Shown: positions 26,964 to 36,506 of the stretch, one piece after another
Layout of the letters: every line of letters starts with the position of its first letter
Numbering within the stretch: the first letter of the stretch is position 1
Source: Actinoplanes subtropicus
Lineage (GTDB): Bacteria > Actinomycetota > Actinomycetes > Mycobacteriales > Micromonosporaceae
Direction of reading: 5' to 3'
Assembly (NCBI RefSeq): GCF_000721705.1
Contig: NZ_JOJL01000031.1
Coordinates: 62,001 to 126,000 of the forward strand
DNA length: 64,000 nt
Position numbers and translations under genes: made by a program
The notes under the pieces: generated by a model
Database searches by the model: none
What the model was told of the DNA's origin: nothing
What the model saw: the letters and a program-made list of their open reading frames with translations, nothing else

Positions 26964-28010
26964 TTACATCACTGGTTTAACAGCCGAGTCACGCACGATG
27001 AGCGAGGTGCCGAGCAGCTGATGCGGGTGCTGGTCCTCGCCACGGATGGCGGAGATGAGAAACGAGGCGGCACTTCGCCCCTTCGTGACGGTGGGTTGCC
27101 GCACCGTGGTCAGCCGCGGCCGGAACCACGCCGACTCGGCCAGGTCGTCGAAACCGGTCACCGAGACCTGATCGGGCACCGACAGCCCGAGTTCTTCAAG
27201 AGCATCGACCGCGCCGTACGCGTGGATATCGGAGAGCGCCAGGATCGCGGTCGGCCGCGGGTCCCGGGCCATCAGCTGCTTGGTCGCCCGATAGCCGTCG
27301 ACCCGGGTGACCGGCACCTCGGCGAGCGCCACGTCCGCCATGGTCAGGCCGAAGCCGGCCAAGGCCTCGGCGATGCCGGCCATCCGGCGGCCGAGCGGGC
27401 CGCGGTAACCGCGAGTGGCGACCTCCGGGCCGGGGTCGATGGAGAGCACGCCCAGCCGGCGATGCCCCAGCTCCAGCAGATACCGAGTGACCTCGCGGGC
27501 GCCGCCGCGATCGTCCACCTCGACGCTCGGCGCGTTCTCGTACCGGTCGCTGTCGATCAGCACGAACGGGATCTGCCGGCGCTCCAGCTCGACCACCTCG
27601 GCGCCCTCGGTCTCCAGGCCGCAGACGATGAAACCGTCCACCGCCGCGTACGGGATGGCCTTGAGCACCGAGTCCTGCAGCGGCGGGGTGAGCAGCAGCG
27701 TGTAGCCCTCCTGGTCGCAGATCTGCCCGACGCCCATCAGGAAGCGGGCGTAGTACGGGTTCTCCAGGATCTGCGCGAGCCGCTGCGGCAGCAGCACGCC
27801 GAGCGAGGTGGTGGCCCCGGCCTGCAGCATCCGGGCCAGCGTGTTCGGGGTGTAACCGAGCTCGGCGGCCGCCGCGAGGATCCGTTCGCGGGTGGCCGCC
27901 GAGATGCGCTGGGGACTGTTGAACGCGAACGAGACGGCGGACCGGGAAACCCCCGCGGCCGCTGCCACATCGCTCGAAGTCGGCTTGCCGCCGACCTTCC
28001 TCGACGGCAT
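26964..28010 (-). CDS. LacI-family regulator of the GH13 gene
   Basis: A 348-residue repressor. HTH at about 10-33 (TSSDVAAAAGVSRSAVSFAFN), hinge YTPNTLARML, then a sugar-binding domain with the usual LSIDPGPE and DQVSVTGFDDLAESAW segments. Adjacent to and upstream of the alpha-glucosidase, so it is likely its regulator, responding to maltose-like sugars. A Gfo/Idh/MocA oxidoreductase ends 13 nt upstream on the same strand, and the three genes could be one transcript. Confidence 0.92.
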   Translation of the reverse strand: MPSRKVGGKPTSSDVAAAAGVSRSAVSFAFNSPQRISAATRERILAAAAELGYTPNTLARMLQAGATTSLGVLLPQRLAQILENPYYARFLMGVGQICDQEGYTLLLTPPLQDSVLKAIPYAAVDGFIVCGLETEGAEVVELERRQIPFVLIDSDRYENAPSVEVDDRGGAREVTRYLLELGHRRLGVLSIDPGPEVATRGYRGPLGRRMAGIAEALAGFGLTMADVALAEVPVTRVDGYRATKQLMARDPRPTAILALSDIHAYGAVDALEELGLSVPDQVSVTGFDDLAESAWFRPRLTTVRQPTVTKGRSAASFLISAIRGEDQHPHQLLGTSLIVRDSAVKPVM

Positions 28011-28023
28011 CAGCCCACAATAG

Positions 28024-29001
28024 TCAGTACGTCACGCCGATCTCTTCGCGGATGGTGTCGAGGAGACCCATGATCTCGAAGGTGGTGGCGTGCGGCATGA
28101 GCGGGCTTTCCAACTCCCCGGCCAGGATGCAGCGCTGCACCTCGGCCGCCTCGAACTGGTAGCCGTTGCCCTCGAACGGGAAGTGGTAGGTCTCCGGCGC
28201 CTTACCCGATCGGGTGAGGGTGAACTCGCGCGGCACGAAGAAGTTCGGCGGCAGGTCGATCCGCCCCTCGGTCCCGGTGATCGACGCGGCGGTCCGGCTC
28301 TCGCCGTTGATGCTGCAGGTCAACGCGGCCACCGCGCCGGGCTGCCAGCCGAGCAGCACGCCGGTGTTCTCGTCCACGCCCTCCGGGGTCAAATGCGCCC
28401 ATGACCGTACGGCGGCGGGACTGCCCAGGAACAGGTGGGCCAGGTTGATCGGGTAGACGCCGAGGTCCAGCAGCGCGCCGCCGCCGAGCGCCGGATTGCG
28501 CAGGCGGTGCTCCGGCGGGAACGGGCCCGCCAGGCCGAAGTCGGCGTGGATCGCGCTGACCCAGCCGATCGCGCCCTCCTCGACCAGCTCATGGATCTTC
28601 CGTACGGCCGGGTTGAAGCGCATCCACATCGCCTCCATCAGGAAGACGTCGTGGGCGTGCGCGGCCTGCACCAGCCGGGCCGCCGAGGCGAGATCCAGCG
28701 TGATCGGCTTCTCCACCAGCACCGCCTTGCCGGCCTCGATGCAGAGCAGGGCGGCGTCGAAGTGCTGGGCGTGCGGGGTCGCGATGTAGACGACGTCGAC
28801 GTCCGGGTCGGCGGCGAGATCGGCGTAGGAGCCGTGCGCGCGGGCGAAGCCGTTCCGCTCGGCGAACGCGACGGCGGTCTCCCGGGAGCGCGATCCGACG
28901 GCGGCGAGCTCGGCCCCGGCGACCAGCGGAAGATCCTTGGCGAACTGGGCGGCGATCCCGCCGGGGCCGACGATGCCCCAGCGGACCTTCTGTTCGGTCA
29001 T
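28024..29001 (-). CDS. Gfo/Idh/MocA-family NAD(P)-dependent oxidoreductase
   Basis: A 325-residue sugar/inositol-type dehydrogenase. The Rossmann fold has GIVGPGGIAAQFAKDL at the N-terminus, the family EKP motif in VLVEKPITLD (about residues 90-99) and MEAMWMRFNP. The C-terminal domain has GGALLDLGVYPINL with the active-site DxxxH-like region altered to DLGVYPIN. That variant is seen in dimeric dihydrodiol-dehydrogenase-like members. Substrate unknown. The ATG is 7 nt after TACGGT (29009-29014 minus), so leaderless. Divergent from NUDIX. Clusters with LacI and GH13. Confidence 0.88.
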   Translation of the reverse strand: MTEQKVRWGIVGPGGIAAQFAKDLPLVAGAELAAVGSRSRETAVAFAERNGFARAHGSYADLAADPDVDVVYIATPHAQHFDAALLCIEAGKAVLVEKPITLDLASAARLVQAAHAHDVFLMEAMWMRFNPAVRKIHELVEEGAIGWVSAIHADFGLAGPFPPEHRLRNPALGGGALLDLGVYPINLAHLFLGSPAAVRSWAHLTPEGVDENTGVLLGWQPGAVAALTCSINGESRTAASITGTEGRIDLPPNFFVPREFTLTRSGKAPETYHFPFEGNGYQFEAAEVQRCILAGELESPLMPHATTFEIMGLLDTIREEIGVTY

Positions 29002-29048
29002 GATCTTTACCGTAGTCTTCCCCTTGCCCGTGGTGGCAGGATCGACGG

Positions 29049-29930
29049 GTGACCGACTCGACACCCGCGACCTTCTCCTTTCCGCTGCCGGAGGTGATGG
29101 TGCGCCGGGCCCGCGAGTTCCGCGGCGAGCCGGCGCCCACCCGGCCCGCGGCCACCGTCGTCCTGCTGCGTCCCGAGGGCCAGACCTTTCAGCTGTACGT
29201 GTTGAAGCGGGCCGCCACGATGGTCTTCGGCGGACTGCACGCCTTCCCCGGCGGTGGTGTCGACCCGTCCGACCGCCCGGAGACCATCCGCACGGACTGG
29301 GCCGAGTTGCTCGGCGTCCCCGGCGAACAGGCCCGCGCGATCGTCGGCGCCGCCGCCCGCGAACTCTTCGAGGAGGCCGGCGTGCTGCTGGCCGGCCCGG
29401 TCGACGAACTCGACCGCACGGTCAGCGACGGGAGCCTGACCGGCGTGGTGACGCACGGCAGCGAAGCGGCCGGCGGGAATGGCGTGGTGGGCGACGTCAG
29501 CGCCGAGGACTGGGAGGAGGACCGCGCGGCCCTGGCGGCACGCAAGCTGACCATGACCGAGCTGTTGCAGCGGCGCGGATTGCGGCTGCGGGACGACCTG
29601 TTGCTGCCCTGGGCGCGATGGATCACGCCGGAGTTCGAGCCCAAGCGCTTCGATACCTGGTTCTTCGTCGCTCTCCTGCCGGAAGGCCAGACGGCGCGGG
29701 ACGTCTCCGGTGAGAGTGAGTCCGCCACCTGGATCAGCCCGGAAGCCGCCAACGGCCTGGCCATGCTCCCACCTACGAGGTCGACCGTTAACTCTCTTCT
29801 CCCGTACGGTCGCATTGCGGAAGTCATCGCGGCCGCGAGTCGCCGGAATGCCGCAAGCCCGGTCATGCCTCGCGTGGAAGTAAAGGACGACGGGAGCGCC
29901 GTGTTGCATGTGGCGCTCCCGTCGCATTAG
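29049..29930 (+). CDS. NUDIX hydrolase (NUDT19-like)
   Basis: A 293-residue pyrophosphohydrolase. The Nudix box is split: GGGVDP near residue 73, an insertion, then AARELFEEAGVLL (about 101-113) with the metal-binding Glu residues. FPGG and the long box insertion resemble the NUDT19/acyl-CoA diphosphatase branch. The C-terminal part has WARWITPEFEPKRFDTWFFVA. Substrate could be a CoA ester or other nucleoside diphosphate derivative. GTG start preceded by CAGGAT at 6 nt, possibly leaderless. The last codons form half of a terminator hairpin. Confidence 0.88.
   Translation: MTDSTPATFSFPLPEVMVRRAREFRGEPAPTRPAATVVLLRPEGQTFQLYVLKRAATMVFGGLHAFPGGGVDPSDRPETIRTDWAELLGVPGEQARAIVGAAARELFEEAGVLLAGPVDELDRTVSDGSLTGVVTHGSEAAGGNGVVGDVSAEDWEEDRAALAARKLTMTELLQRRGLRLRDDLLLPWARWITPEFEPKRFDTWFFVALLPEGQTARDVSGESESATWISPEAANGLAMLPPTRSTVNSLLPYGRIAEVIAAASRRNAASPVMPRVEVKDDGSAVLHVALPSH
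29888..29924. terminator. 13-bp hairpin overlapping the NUDIX 3' end
   Basis: CGACGGGAGCGCC pairs with GGCGCTCCCGTCG around an 11-nt loop. It is entirely inside the last codons of the NUDIX gene and lies 16 bp from the convergent pstB stop. It can serve both transcripts. Confidence 0.7.
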
Positions 29931-29939
29931 ACGGAGCGA

Positions 29940-30716
29940 TCAGCCGAAGCGGCCGGTGATGTAGTCCTCGGTCTTCTTCTGGCTGGGGTTGCTGAAGATC
30001 TTCTGGGTGTCGTCGTACTCGATCAGGCGGCCGGGCTCGCCGGTCTTGTCGATCGAGAAGAAGCCGGTCTTGTCGCTGACCCGGGCGGCCTGCTGCATGT
30101 TGTGCGTGACGATGATGATCGTGAAGCGGTCCTTCAGCTTGAACATCAGGTCCTCGATCGCCAGCGTCGAGATCGGGTCGAGCGCCGAGCAGGGCTCGTC
30201 CATCAGCACGACCTGCGGCTCGACCGCGATGGTGCGGGCGATGCAGAGACGCTGCTGCTGACCGCCGGAGAGGCCGGCGCCGGGCCGGCCGAGCCGGTCC
30301 TTGACCTCTTCCCAGAGGTTCGCCGACTTGAGTGACTGCTCGGCGGCATCGTCCAGGACGGACTTCTTCTTGACGCCGTTGAGCTTGAGGCCGGCCACGA
30401 CGTTCTCGTAGATCGACATCGTCGGGAACGGGTTGGGGCGCTGGAAGACCATGCCGATCAGCCGGCGGACCGCGGTGACGTCCACATCCGGGTCGTAGAT
30501 GTTCTGCTCGTCGATGGTCAGCCGGCCCTCGATGCGGGCGCCGGGCAGCACCTCGTGCATCCGGTTGATCGACCGGAGGAACGTGGACTTGCCGCAACCG
30601 GACGGGCCGATGAGGGCGGTGATGGTCTTGGGCTCGACGGTCATGGAGATGCTGTCGATCGCCTTGAACGAGCCGTAGTACGAGGTGACGTTGCTCGCCT
30701 CGATGCGCTTGGCCAT
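29940..30716 (-). CDS. pstB: Phosphate ABC transporter ATPase PstB
   Basis: A 258-residue ATPase of the high-affinity phosphate importer. Walker [11 protein letters not shown]-loop [11 protein letters not shown] signature LSGGQQQR, Walker [12 protein letters not shown] and the switch His in VTHNMQQ are all present. AGAGG lies 7 nt before the ATG. Last gene of pstSCAB. No phoU follows; the convergent NUDIX gene ends next to it. Confidence 0.97.
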   Translation of the reverse strand: MAKRIEASNVTSYYGSFKAIDSISMTVEPKTITALIGPSGCGKSTFLRSINRMHEVLPGARIEGRLTIDEQNIYDPDVDVTAVRRLIGMVFQRPNPFPTMSIYENVVAGLKLNGVKKKSVLDDAAEQSLKSANLWEEVKDRLGRPGAGLSGGQQQRLCIARTIAVEPQVVLMDEPCSALDPISTLAIEDLMFKLKDRFTIIIVTHNMQQAARVSDKTGFFSIDKTGEPGRLIEYDDTQKIFSNPSQKKTEDYITGRFG

Positions 30717-30727
30717 GGGATTACCTC

Positions 30728-31816
30728 TTAACGGGTCAAACTGTTGCGACGGGCGAGCATCTTGGCGGCAATCGTGAGGATCAGCACGAGCGCGACCAGG
30801 GTCAGCGCGGCGGTCCAGGCCCGCGCCGGTGCGTACTTCGAGGCGTCCCCGGCCTGCTGGTACACAAAAAGTGCCAGCGAGGACTGGTTGCCGTCGAACG
30901 GGTTGAAGTTGATCGCGTCGGCGCCGCCGGCGACCAGCAGGACCGGAGCGGTCTCGCCGGCGGCGCGGGCGACCGCCAGCATGACGCCGGTGACGATGCC
31001 GGGCAGCGCGGTCGGGATCACGATCTTGAGGATCGTCTTCCACTGCGGCACGCCGAGCGCGTAGGCGCCCTCCCGCAGCGGACCCGGCACCAGCCGCAAC
31101 ATCTCCTCGGTCGACCGCACGATCGTGGGCAACATCAGCACGGACAGCGCCAGCGCCGCGGCGAAGCCGGAGAAGCGCGGCTGCCCGTTGTTGAACCACG
31201 GGCTCACGATCAGCACCCAGAACGACAGGATGAACAGGCCGGCCACGATCGACGGGACGCCGGTCATGACGTCGACGAAGAAGCGGACCGTGTTGGCGAA
31301 CTTACCTCGGCCGTACTCCACCAGGTAGATCGCGCCGAGCACGCCCAGCGGCACGGCGATCAGGGTGGCGATGCCGACCTGCTCGAGCGTGCCGATGATG
31401 GCGTGGTACGCGCCGCCGTTCGCGTCACGGGCGCCGATGTTGTTCATCGACGTGTTGAAGAAGTTCGCGTCGAAACGCTCGACGCCCTTGGACACCAGGG
31501 TCCAGACCACCGAGGCGAGCGGCAGGATCGCCAGCACACAGGCCGAGTAGATCAGCGACTGCCAGGACCGGTTGCGGGCGGCGCGACTGCCCTCCACCCG
31601 GCTCGCGGCCAGGAACAGCCCGACCAGGTAGAGGATCCAGCCGAGCACGACGACCAGCACCCAGTTGCCGATGCCGGCGCCGTAGACGATCGCGGCGGCC
31701 AGGCCGAACGCGACGACGGCGACCAGCAGGCTGACACCCAGCGGCAGCTTCTTGGTGCGGATGTTGTCCGGCGTCATCGCGACGCCGGCGAGGTCACTTC
31801 GCGTCATCATGCTCAT
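30728..31816 (-). CDS. pstA: Phosphate ABC transporter permease PstA
   Basis: A 362-residue permease subunit. Beyond the usual six-TM core there is an N-terminal extension with two extra TM helices (about 28-48 and 52-70). The coupling motif [22 protein letters not shown] and the family string [13 protein letters not shown] are present. Starts 4 bp inside pstC (ATGA-type overlap), so translation is coupled. Confidence 0.96.
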   Translation of the reverse strand: MSMMTRSDLAGVAMTPDNIRTKKLPLGVSLLVAVVAFGLAAAIVYGAGIGNWVLVVVLGWILYLVGLFLAASRVEGSRAARNRSWQSLIYSACVLAILPLASVVWTLVSKGVERFDANFFNTSMNNIGARDANGGAYHAIIGTLEQVGIATLIAVPLGVLGAIYLVEYGRGKFANTVRFFVDVMTGVPSIVAGLFILSFWVLIVSPWFNNGQPRFSGFAAALALSVLMLPTIVRSTEEMLRLVPGPLREGAYALGVPQWKTILKIVIPTALPGIVTGVMLAVARAAGETAPVLLVAGGADAINFNPFDGNQSSLALFVYQQAGDASKYAPARAWTAALTLVALVLILTIAAKMLARRNSLTR

Positions 31817-32886
31817 GCGGCACTGTCCCGGAACTCGCGACGACGGTAGATGATCGCCCGGGCCGCCATGTTGACCACCAGCGTGATGGCGAACAGCACC
31901 AGGCCGGACGCGATCAGCGCGCCCCGGCCGATGGCGTTGGCCTCGCCGAAGGTGTTGGCGATGTTGGCGGCGATCGAGTTACCGCCGGTCTGGATCAGGT
32001 TGAACGAGATGGTGAAGACCGTGCCGAGGGTGAGCGCGAGGGCGATCGTCTCGCCGAGGGCGCGGCCCAGGCCGAGCATCACGGCGGCGATCACGCCGGG
32101 CTTGCCGTACGGGATCACGGCGGTGCGGATCATCTCCCACTTGGTGGCGCCGAGCGCGAGGGCCGCCTCCTCGTTCATCCCGGGGGTCTGCTGGAAGACC
32201 TCGCGGGAGAGCGAGGTGACGATCGGCAGCACCATGATCGCCAGCACCAGCGAGCCGAGCAGGATCGAGCGGCCGAACGGGCCGTCGCCGCCGAACAGCG
32301 GGATCCAGCCGAAGTAGTGGTTCAGCCAGACCGAGAAGTCCTTCACCGGCTGGGAGAAGACGTCCCGGCCCCAGAGGCCGAAGACGACACTGGGCACGGC
32401 GGCGAGCAGGTCGATCACGAAGCCGAGCGGGGTGGCCAGCCGCTTGGGCGCGTAGTGCGACAGGAACAGCGCGATGCCCAGCGCGATCGGGACCGCGACG
32501 ATCAGTGCGATCACCGACGACAGCACGGTGCCGAAGGCGATCGCCGCGATGCCGAAGTTCGGCTGGGCGTCGTTCGGGAACCACTTCGTGTCGGTGAAGA
32601 AGTTGGCCGTGTTCGCCTGGAGGGCCGGAACGGCCTTCGAGATCAGGAAGACCGCGATGGCCACGATGATGACCAGCACCATCGCGCCCGCCGAGACGGA
32701 CAGGCCTCTGAACCCGGTCTCCATCGAGAACCGGGCCTTCCTCTGCAAGGGGGCGCCACCGCCGCCGATCGGGGGTTCTTGGTAACTACTCGGCGAAACG
32801 CCGGTGCCGGCGGGCCGGGCGTGACGTCCTGTCACACCCGAGCCGCCGGCGGTGGCGTCCGTCGAGCGGGAGGGGTTGTCACCCAT
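31813..32886 (-). CDS. pstC: Phosphate ABC transporter permease PstC
   Basis: A 357-residue permease subunit. A polar N-terminal tail of about 60 residues (Ser/Gly/Pro-rich) precedes six TM helices. Key segments: FVIDLLAAVPSVVFGLWG, EEAALALGATKWEMIRTAVIPYG (coupling helix) and GLGRALGETIALAL. It lies 57 bp downstream of pstS in the same operon. Confidence 0.96.
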   Translation of the reverse strand: MGDNPSRSTDATAGGSGVTGRHARPAGTGVSPSSYQEPPIGGGGAPLQRKARFSMETGFRGLSVSAGAMVLVIIVAIAVFLISKAVPALQANTANFFTDTKWFPNDAQPNFGIAAIAFGTVLSSVIALIVAVPIALGIALFLSHYAPKRLATPLGFVIDLLAAVPSVVFGLWGRDVFSQPVKDFSVWLNHYFGWIPLFGGDGPFGRSILLGSLVLAIMVLPIVTSLSREVFQQTPGMNEEAALALGATKWEMIRTAVIPYGKPGVIAAVMLGLGRALGETIALALTLGTVFTISFNLIQTGGNSIAANIANTFGEANAIGRGALIASGLVLFAITLVVNMAARAIIYRRREFRDSAA

Positions 32887-32943
32887 CTGCTCGCTCGCTG
32901 TCGTCTCGGAGGGATGTTTTCCCGTTTGGGGGGCGGGTCAGCG

Positions 32944-34038
32944 TCAGCTGATGGAAGCGACCGAGGTCGCGACCTTCGTCTGGATCTCGGCGGGCAGCGG
33001 CGCGTAGCCGAGGTCGTTCAGCGCGGACTGGCCGGCGGAGCTCGAGGTGTAGGTCAGGAACGCCTTGATGTCGGCGGCCTTCGAGGAGCCCTTGCTGCAG
33101 GCGATCTCGTAGGTGACCAGCACGAGCGGGTACGCACCCGGGGTGGTGGTGGTGTAGTCGATGTCCATCTTGAGGTCGTTGCCGGTGCCGACGACCTTGG
33201 CGCCCGCGATGGTCTTGCCGGCACTGTCGCCGGTCAGCTCGGTGAACTCACCCGCGCCGTTCTTGATCTTCGCCATCGAGAGGCTGCCGTTCTGCGCGAA
33301 CGAGAACTCGACGTAGGCGATGGTGCCCGGGGTGCTCTTGACCAGGGCGGCCACGCCGTCGGACTTGGCCGCGCCGGTGCCGCCCGGGGCCTTCCACGCC
33401 TTCGCGTGGTCGTAGGTCCAGTCGGCGGTGGCGGTCTTGCTGAGGTACTTGGTGAAGTTGTCGGTGGTGCCCGACTCGTCCGAGCGGTGCACGGCCTGGA
33501 TCGCCGTCGACGGCAGCTTGGCGCCGGAGTTCAGCGCGGCGATGGCCGGGTCGTTCCACTTGGTGATCTTGCCGGAGAAGATCTTGGCGAGCGTCGGGGC
33601 GTCGAGCTGGAGGCCGGTCACGCCGTCCAGGTTGTAGACGACCGCGATCGGGCCGATGACCATCGGGATGTTGAGCGCGGGGCCGCCGGCGCACTTGGCG
33701 TCGGCCTGCTTCTGCTCGTCGGGCTTCAGGTACGAGTCGGAACCGGCGAAGTCGGCGGTGCCCTGGATGAAGGCCTGCACGCCGGCGCCGGAGCCGGTGC
33801 CCTGGTAGTTCACCGAAGCGCCGGAGCACTGGGCGCTGTACTTCTTCGTCCACTCGTCCATGGCGTTCTTCTGGGCCGTCGAGCCCTGCGCCGTCAGGCT
33901 GCCCGTGCCGCAGCTACCCGGGGCGGCGGAAGCGGTGCTCCCACTTGGCGTCGAAGTGTTGTCCGAGCCGCAGGCGGCGAGCGCGAGCGTCGCAGTCAAA
34001 GCAATACCGGCGAGGTAGCCGGTCCGCTGGAGCTTCAC
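32944..34038 (-). CDS. pstS: Phosphate-binding lipoprotein PstS
   Basis: A 364-residue solute-binding lipoprotein. The signal peptide ends in the lipobox LAAC (Cys22), so the mature protein is membrane-anchored outside the cell. The phosphate site is recognisable in LTAQGSTAQ, AGSDSYL and RSDESGTTDNFTKYL. First gene of pstSCAB. GTG start with GGGA upstream. The PHO box at 34125-34146 indicates induction by PhoP under phosphate limitation. Confidence 0.96.
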   Translation of the reverse strand: MKLQRTGYLAGIALTATLALAACGSDNTSTPSGSTASAAPGSCGTGSLTAQGSTAQKNAMDEWTKKYSAQCSGASVNYQGTGSGAGVQAFIQGTADFAGSDSYLKPDEQKQADAKCAGGPALNIPMVIGPIAVVYNLDGVTGLQLDAPTLAKIFSGKITKWNDPAIAALNSGAKLPSTAIQAVHRSDESGTTDNFTKYLSKTATADWTYDHAKAWKAPGGTGAAKSDGVAALVKSTPGTIAYVEFSFAQNGSLSMAKIKNGAGEFTELTGDSAGKTIAGAKVVGTGNDLKMDIDYTTTTPGAYPLVLVTYEIACSKGSSKAADIKAFLTYTSSSAGQSALNDLGYAPLPAEIQTKVATSVASIS

Positions 34039-34124
34039 GATTTTCCCTTCGGGGTGAGGTGCACATGCCGATCTCGCATCGACACCCCCCGAAGCTAGGA
34101 GGAGCAGGTAGCCGGTTACCCGGC

Positions 34125-34146
34125 CGGAAATGAACGCGTGGTGAAC
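34125..34146 (-). promoter_or_regulatory. PHO box (PhoP-binding direct repeat) for pstSCAB
   Basis: On the minus strand GTTCACCACGC is followed immediately by GTTCATTTCCG, an 11-nt direct repeat matching the actinobacterial PHO box (GTTCACC type). It lies 87 bp upstream of the pstS GTG. A looser pair, TTCACCC and TTCACGG at 9-nt spacing, lies about 50 bp further upstream (34196-34210). Confidence 0.82.
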
Positions 34147-34315
34147 TCGTATCCGCGTCGAGTTTGCTTTCTACTGATCCCGAGTTGTCCGTTCCGTGAA
34201 CTGGGTGAAATAAGTCGGACATGTACGGAATTTCCACCGCGTGTTTACCGCCCCGAGATCCCCGCTTGTCCGTCCCGTGACGCTCGATCGGGGCTGTTCG
34301 CTGCATAATACAGGC

Positions 34316-34453
34316 ATGAGGTATGCCCCTTTTGGGGGATGGTTTCCCGGTGTGATCTCGCCCATGACTATCGGGCCGGTCGATGCCGGACGTCCGGCGG
34401 CCACCGGCGCGTCGGCCAATGGTGGCTTCCCGCGCCATCGGCCCGGCGCTTAG
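34316..34453 (+). CDS. Possible 45-residue leader ORF upstream of the stress protein
   Basis: ATG at 34316 is 6 nt after the A/T-rich -10-like CATAAT (34304-34309). The frame is open to a TAG at 34451-34453, 8 nt before the universal stress protein. The product begins MRYAPFGGWFPG and has no recognisable motif. It fills most of the 420-bp gap between pstS and the stress gene. An untranslated leader is an equally good reading: bases near 34370 and 34440 can pair (CGGGCCG with CGGCCCG). Confidence 0.3.
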   Translation: MRYAPFGGWFPGVISPMTIGPVDAGRPAATGASANGGFPRHRPGA

Positions 34454-34461
34454 GTTTGGCC

Positions 34462-34905
34462 ATGGGTTCCTTCGAACTCGGCACCGACGGCCCGGGCGCG
34501 ATCCTGGTCGGCGTCGACGGCTCCCCGACCTCGATGCGCGCCGCCGCCTACGCGGCCGGCCTGGCCCGGCGACAGCGCACCCGGCTGATCGCGGTCTGGG
34601 CCCGCGGCGCCCCGACCACGCTGATCACCCTGGCCGACCACAGCGGCCTGGCGATGGACGCGGTCCTCGAGGCCCAGGAGGACCTGGAACGCCAGCTGCG
34701 GCTCGAGATCGACGGCTGGGGCGCCGACAGCCGGCTGATCGTCCGCCAGGGCGACCCCCTCACGGTCCTCTCCGAGGTGGCCGAGGAAACCCGAGCGGAC
34801 GCGGTGATCGTGGGTTCCTCGGCGAGCCTGGGCCACCGCATCGCCGGCTCGCTGGCCGTCCGCCTGGTCCGCCACGGCCGCTGGCCGGTCACCGTCGTTC
34901 CCTGA
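34462..34905 (+). CDS. Universal stress protein (UspA family)
   Basis: A 147-residue single-domain Usp. ILVGVDGSPTSMRAAAYAA forms the first beta-alpha unit. The ATP-binding loop is GSSASLGHRIAGSLA (pattern G-2x-G-9x-S), ending VTVVP. ATP-binding members act under hypoxia or starvation. TAGGTT (34451-34456) lies 5 nt before the ATG, suggesting a leaderless start. The upstream region is shared with the divergent pst operon, so phosphate stress may affect it. That link is inference. Confidence 0.9.
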   Translation: MGSFELGTDGPGAILVGVDGSPTSMRAAAYAAGLARRQRTRLIAVWARGAPTTLITLADHSGLAMDAVLEAQEDLERQLRLEIDGWGADSRLIVRQGDPLTVLSEVAEETRADAVIVGSSASLGHRIAGSLAVRLVRHGRWPVTVVP

Positions 34906-34914
34906 GGAGGGAGC

Positions 34915-35778
34915 TCAGCTCCGCGCGTACATGACGTCGGTCTTGTAGATTTCGAAGCCGAGCTTGCGGTAGAGGGCGACCGCCGCCGTGTTCGACTCGT
35001 CGACGTAGAGCATCGCCTGGGTGAGGCCGGTCTCGGCGAGATGCTGGAGGCCGGCCACGCTCAGCGCCGCGCCGAGGCCGCGACGGTGGCCGCCGGGGTC
35101 GACGCCGAGGACGTAGATCTCGCCGATCGCCGGGGCGTCGCCGGCGGGCGGGTGCACCTTGGTCCAGTGGAAGCCGAGCAAGGTGTCCTCGAGGTCGACG
35201 GCGAGCAGGAAACCGGCCGGGTCGAACCACGGCTCGGCCTCGCGCAGGCGCAGGTCGTCGAGGGTCCAGCGGCCCTGCTCGGGGTGATGGGCGAAGGCCC
35301 GGGCGTTGACCGCGAGCCAGGCCTCCTCGTCGTGACCGGGCCGGAAGTGGCGCAGGGTCACCCCGTCCGGCATGACCGACATTTCCGAAAAGTCGACCAA
35401 TGACCGACGCATCTGCCAGAGCACCCGCGACCTGATAAATCCAGACTTTTCGGCAAAAATAGCTGCATTGTCGCCGTGCGCCCAGAAGGCCAGCGGGCCG
35501 TCACCGGCGGCGGCCAGCAGAGCCGAGCCGTACCCGTGCCGCCGGTAGCGGGGATGAACGACGAGCTCGCCGGAGCCGGCCTCGACGAACGCATAACCGG
35601 CGAGGGCGCCGTCGTCCGCATACGCCAGCAGGTGGGTTCCGCCACCATTGCGTACGCGCAGAACCACGTCCTCGGAGAGCGGATAAACCCCGTCGGCCTG
35701 CTCGGCAGCGGTGGCCAACGCGAGAACGTCGGCCACCGTGTCGGCATCCGGCCGGTCCACGGACCGGATCTTCGTCAT
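34915..35778 (-). CDS. mshD: Mycothiol synthase MshD
   Basis: A 287-residue protein of two tandem GNAT domains. It acetylates Cys-GlcN-Ins with acetyl-CoA in the last step of mycothiol synthesis. The first domain holds ELVVHPRYRRHGYGSALL; the second holds EIYVLGVDPGGHRRGLGAAL and AVALYRKLGFEIYKTDVMY, typical of MshD. It lies next to glnR, as in mycobacteria (Rv0818-Rv0819 from memory). TAACGT (35787-35792 minus) lies 8 nt before the ATG and overlaps the glnR stop, so mshD may have its own leaderless promoter. Confidence 0.95.
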   Translation of the reverse strand: MTKIRSVDRPDADTVADVLALATAAEQADGVYPLSEDVVLRVRNGGGTHLLAYADDGALAGYAFVEAGSGELVVHPRYRRHGYGSALLAAAGDGPLAFWAHGDNAAIFAEKSGFIRSRVLWQMRRSLVDFSEMSVMPDGVTLRHFRPGHDEEAWLAVNARAFAHHPEQGRWTLDDLRLREAEPWFDPAGFLLAVDLEDTLLGFHWTKVHPPAGDAPAIGEIYVLGVDPGGHRRGLGAALSVAGLQHLAETGLTQAMLYVDESNTAAVALYRKLGFEIYKTDVMYARS

Positions 35779-35789
35779 ACCGGAGAACG

Positions 35790-36506
35790 TTAGACCGGCA
35801 GCGAGACCGGCTCGTTGTCGGGCAGCTGGCGGCCGCTCGGCGGGACCACGAACTTGTAGCCGACCTGGCGGACCGTGCCGATCATCGACTCGTACTCCGA
35901 GCCGAGCTTGGCCCGCAGGCGCCGCACGTGCACGTCGACCGTGCGGGTGCCGCCGAAGTAGTCGTAGCCCCAGACCTCGCGCAGCAGCTGGTCGCGGGTG
36001 AACACCCGGCCGGGGTGCTGCGCCAGGAACTTGAGCAGCTCGAACTCCTTGTAGGTGAGGTCGAGCGGGCGGCCCTTGAGCTTCGCCGCGTACGTGTCCG
36101 GGTCGATGGTGAGCTCGCCGGCCCGGATCGAGCCGCCGGCCCCCGCGGTCGCGTTGTTGAGCCGGCCGACGCCCAGCCGCAGGCGGGCCTCGACCTCGGC
36201 GGGCCCGGCGCTGGCCAGGATGACGTCGTCGACGCCCCAGTCGGCGTTCAGCGCGATCAGCCCGGCCTCGGTGACGACCGCGACCAGCGGGACCCCGATG
36301 CCGGTCGCGTGCAGCATGCGGCACGTGGCGCGCGCCTCGGAGAGCTCGGAGCGGGCGTCCACCAGCACGGCGTCGGGGCTGGGCCCGGACACCAGGGTGC
36401 GGACGTCGCGGGGTGCGGTGCGCACGGAGTGGGGAAGCAGATCCAGCGCGGGAAGCACGGCCGAGGGCTCGCCGGCACGTGCCGTCACCAGAAGAAGGAT
36501 TTCCAC
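35790..36506 (-). CDS. glnR: Nitrogen regulator GlnR
   Basis: A 238-residue OmpR-type orphan regulator controlling nitrogen assimilation. The receiver-like domain starts [19 protein letters not shown] and has VLVDARSEL in place of the usual phospho-acceptor surroundings. The DNA-binding domain contains [32 protein letters not shown], characteristic of GlnR. I chose the GTG at 36506, with GGAGG 6 nt upstream, over a TTG at 36512. Genes before and after (LmeA-like, mshD) fit the mycobacterial order. Confidence 0.93.
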   Translation of the reverse strand: MEILLLVTARAGEPSAVLPALDLLPHSVRTAPRDVRTLVSGPSPDAVLVDARSELSEARATCRMLHATGIGVPLVAVVTEAGLIALNADWGVDDVILASAGPAEVEARLRLGVGRLNNATAGAGGSIRAGELTIDPDTYAAKLKGRPLDLTYKEFELLKFLAQHPGRVFTRDQLLREVWGYDYFGGTRTVDVHVRRLRAKLGSEYESMIGTVRQVGYKFVVPPSGRQLPDNEPVSLPV

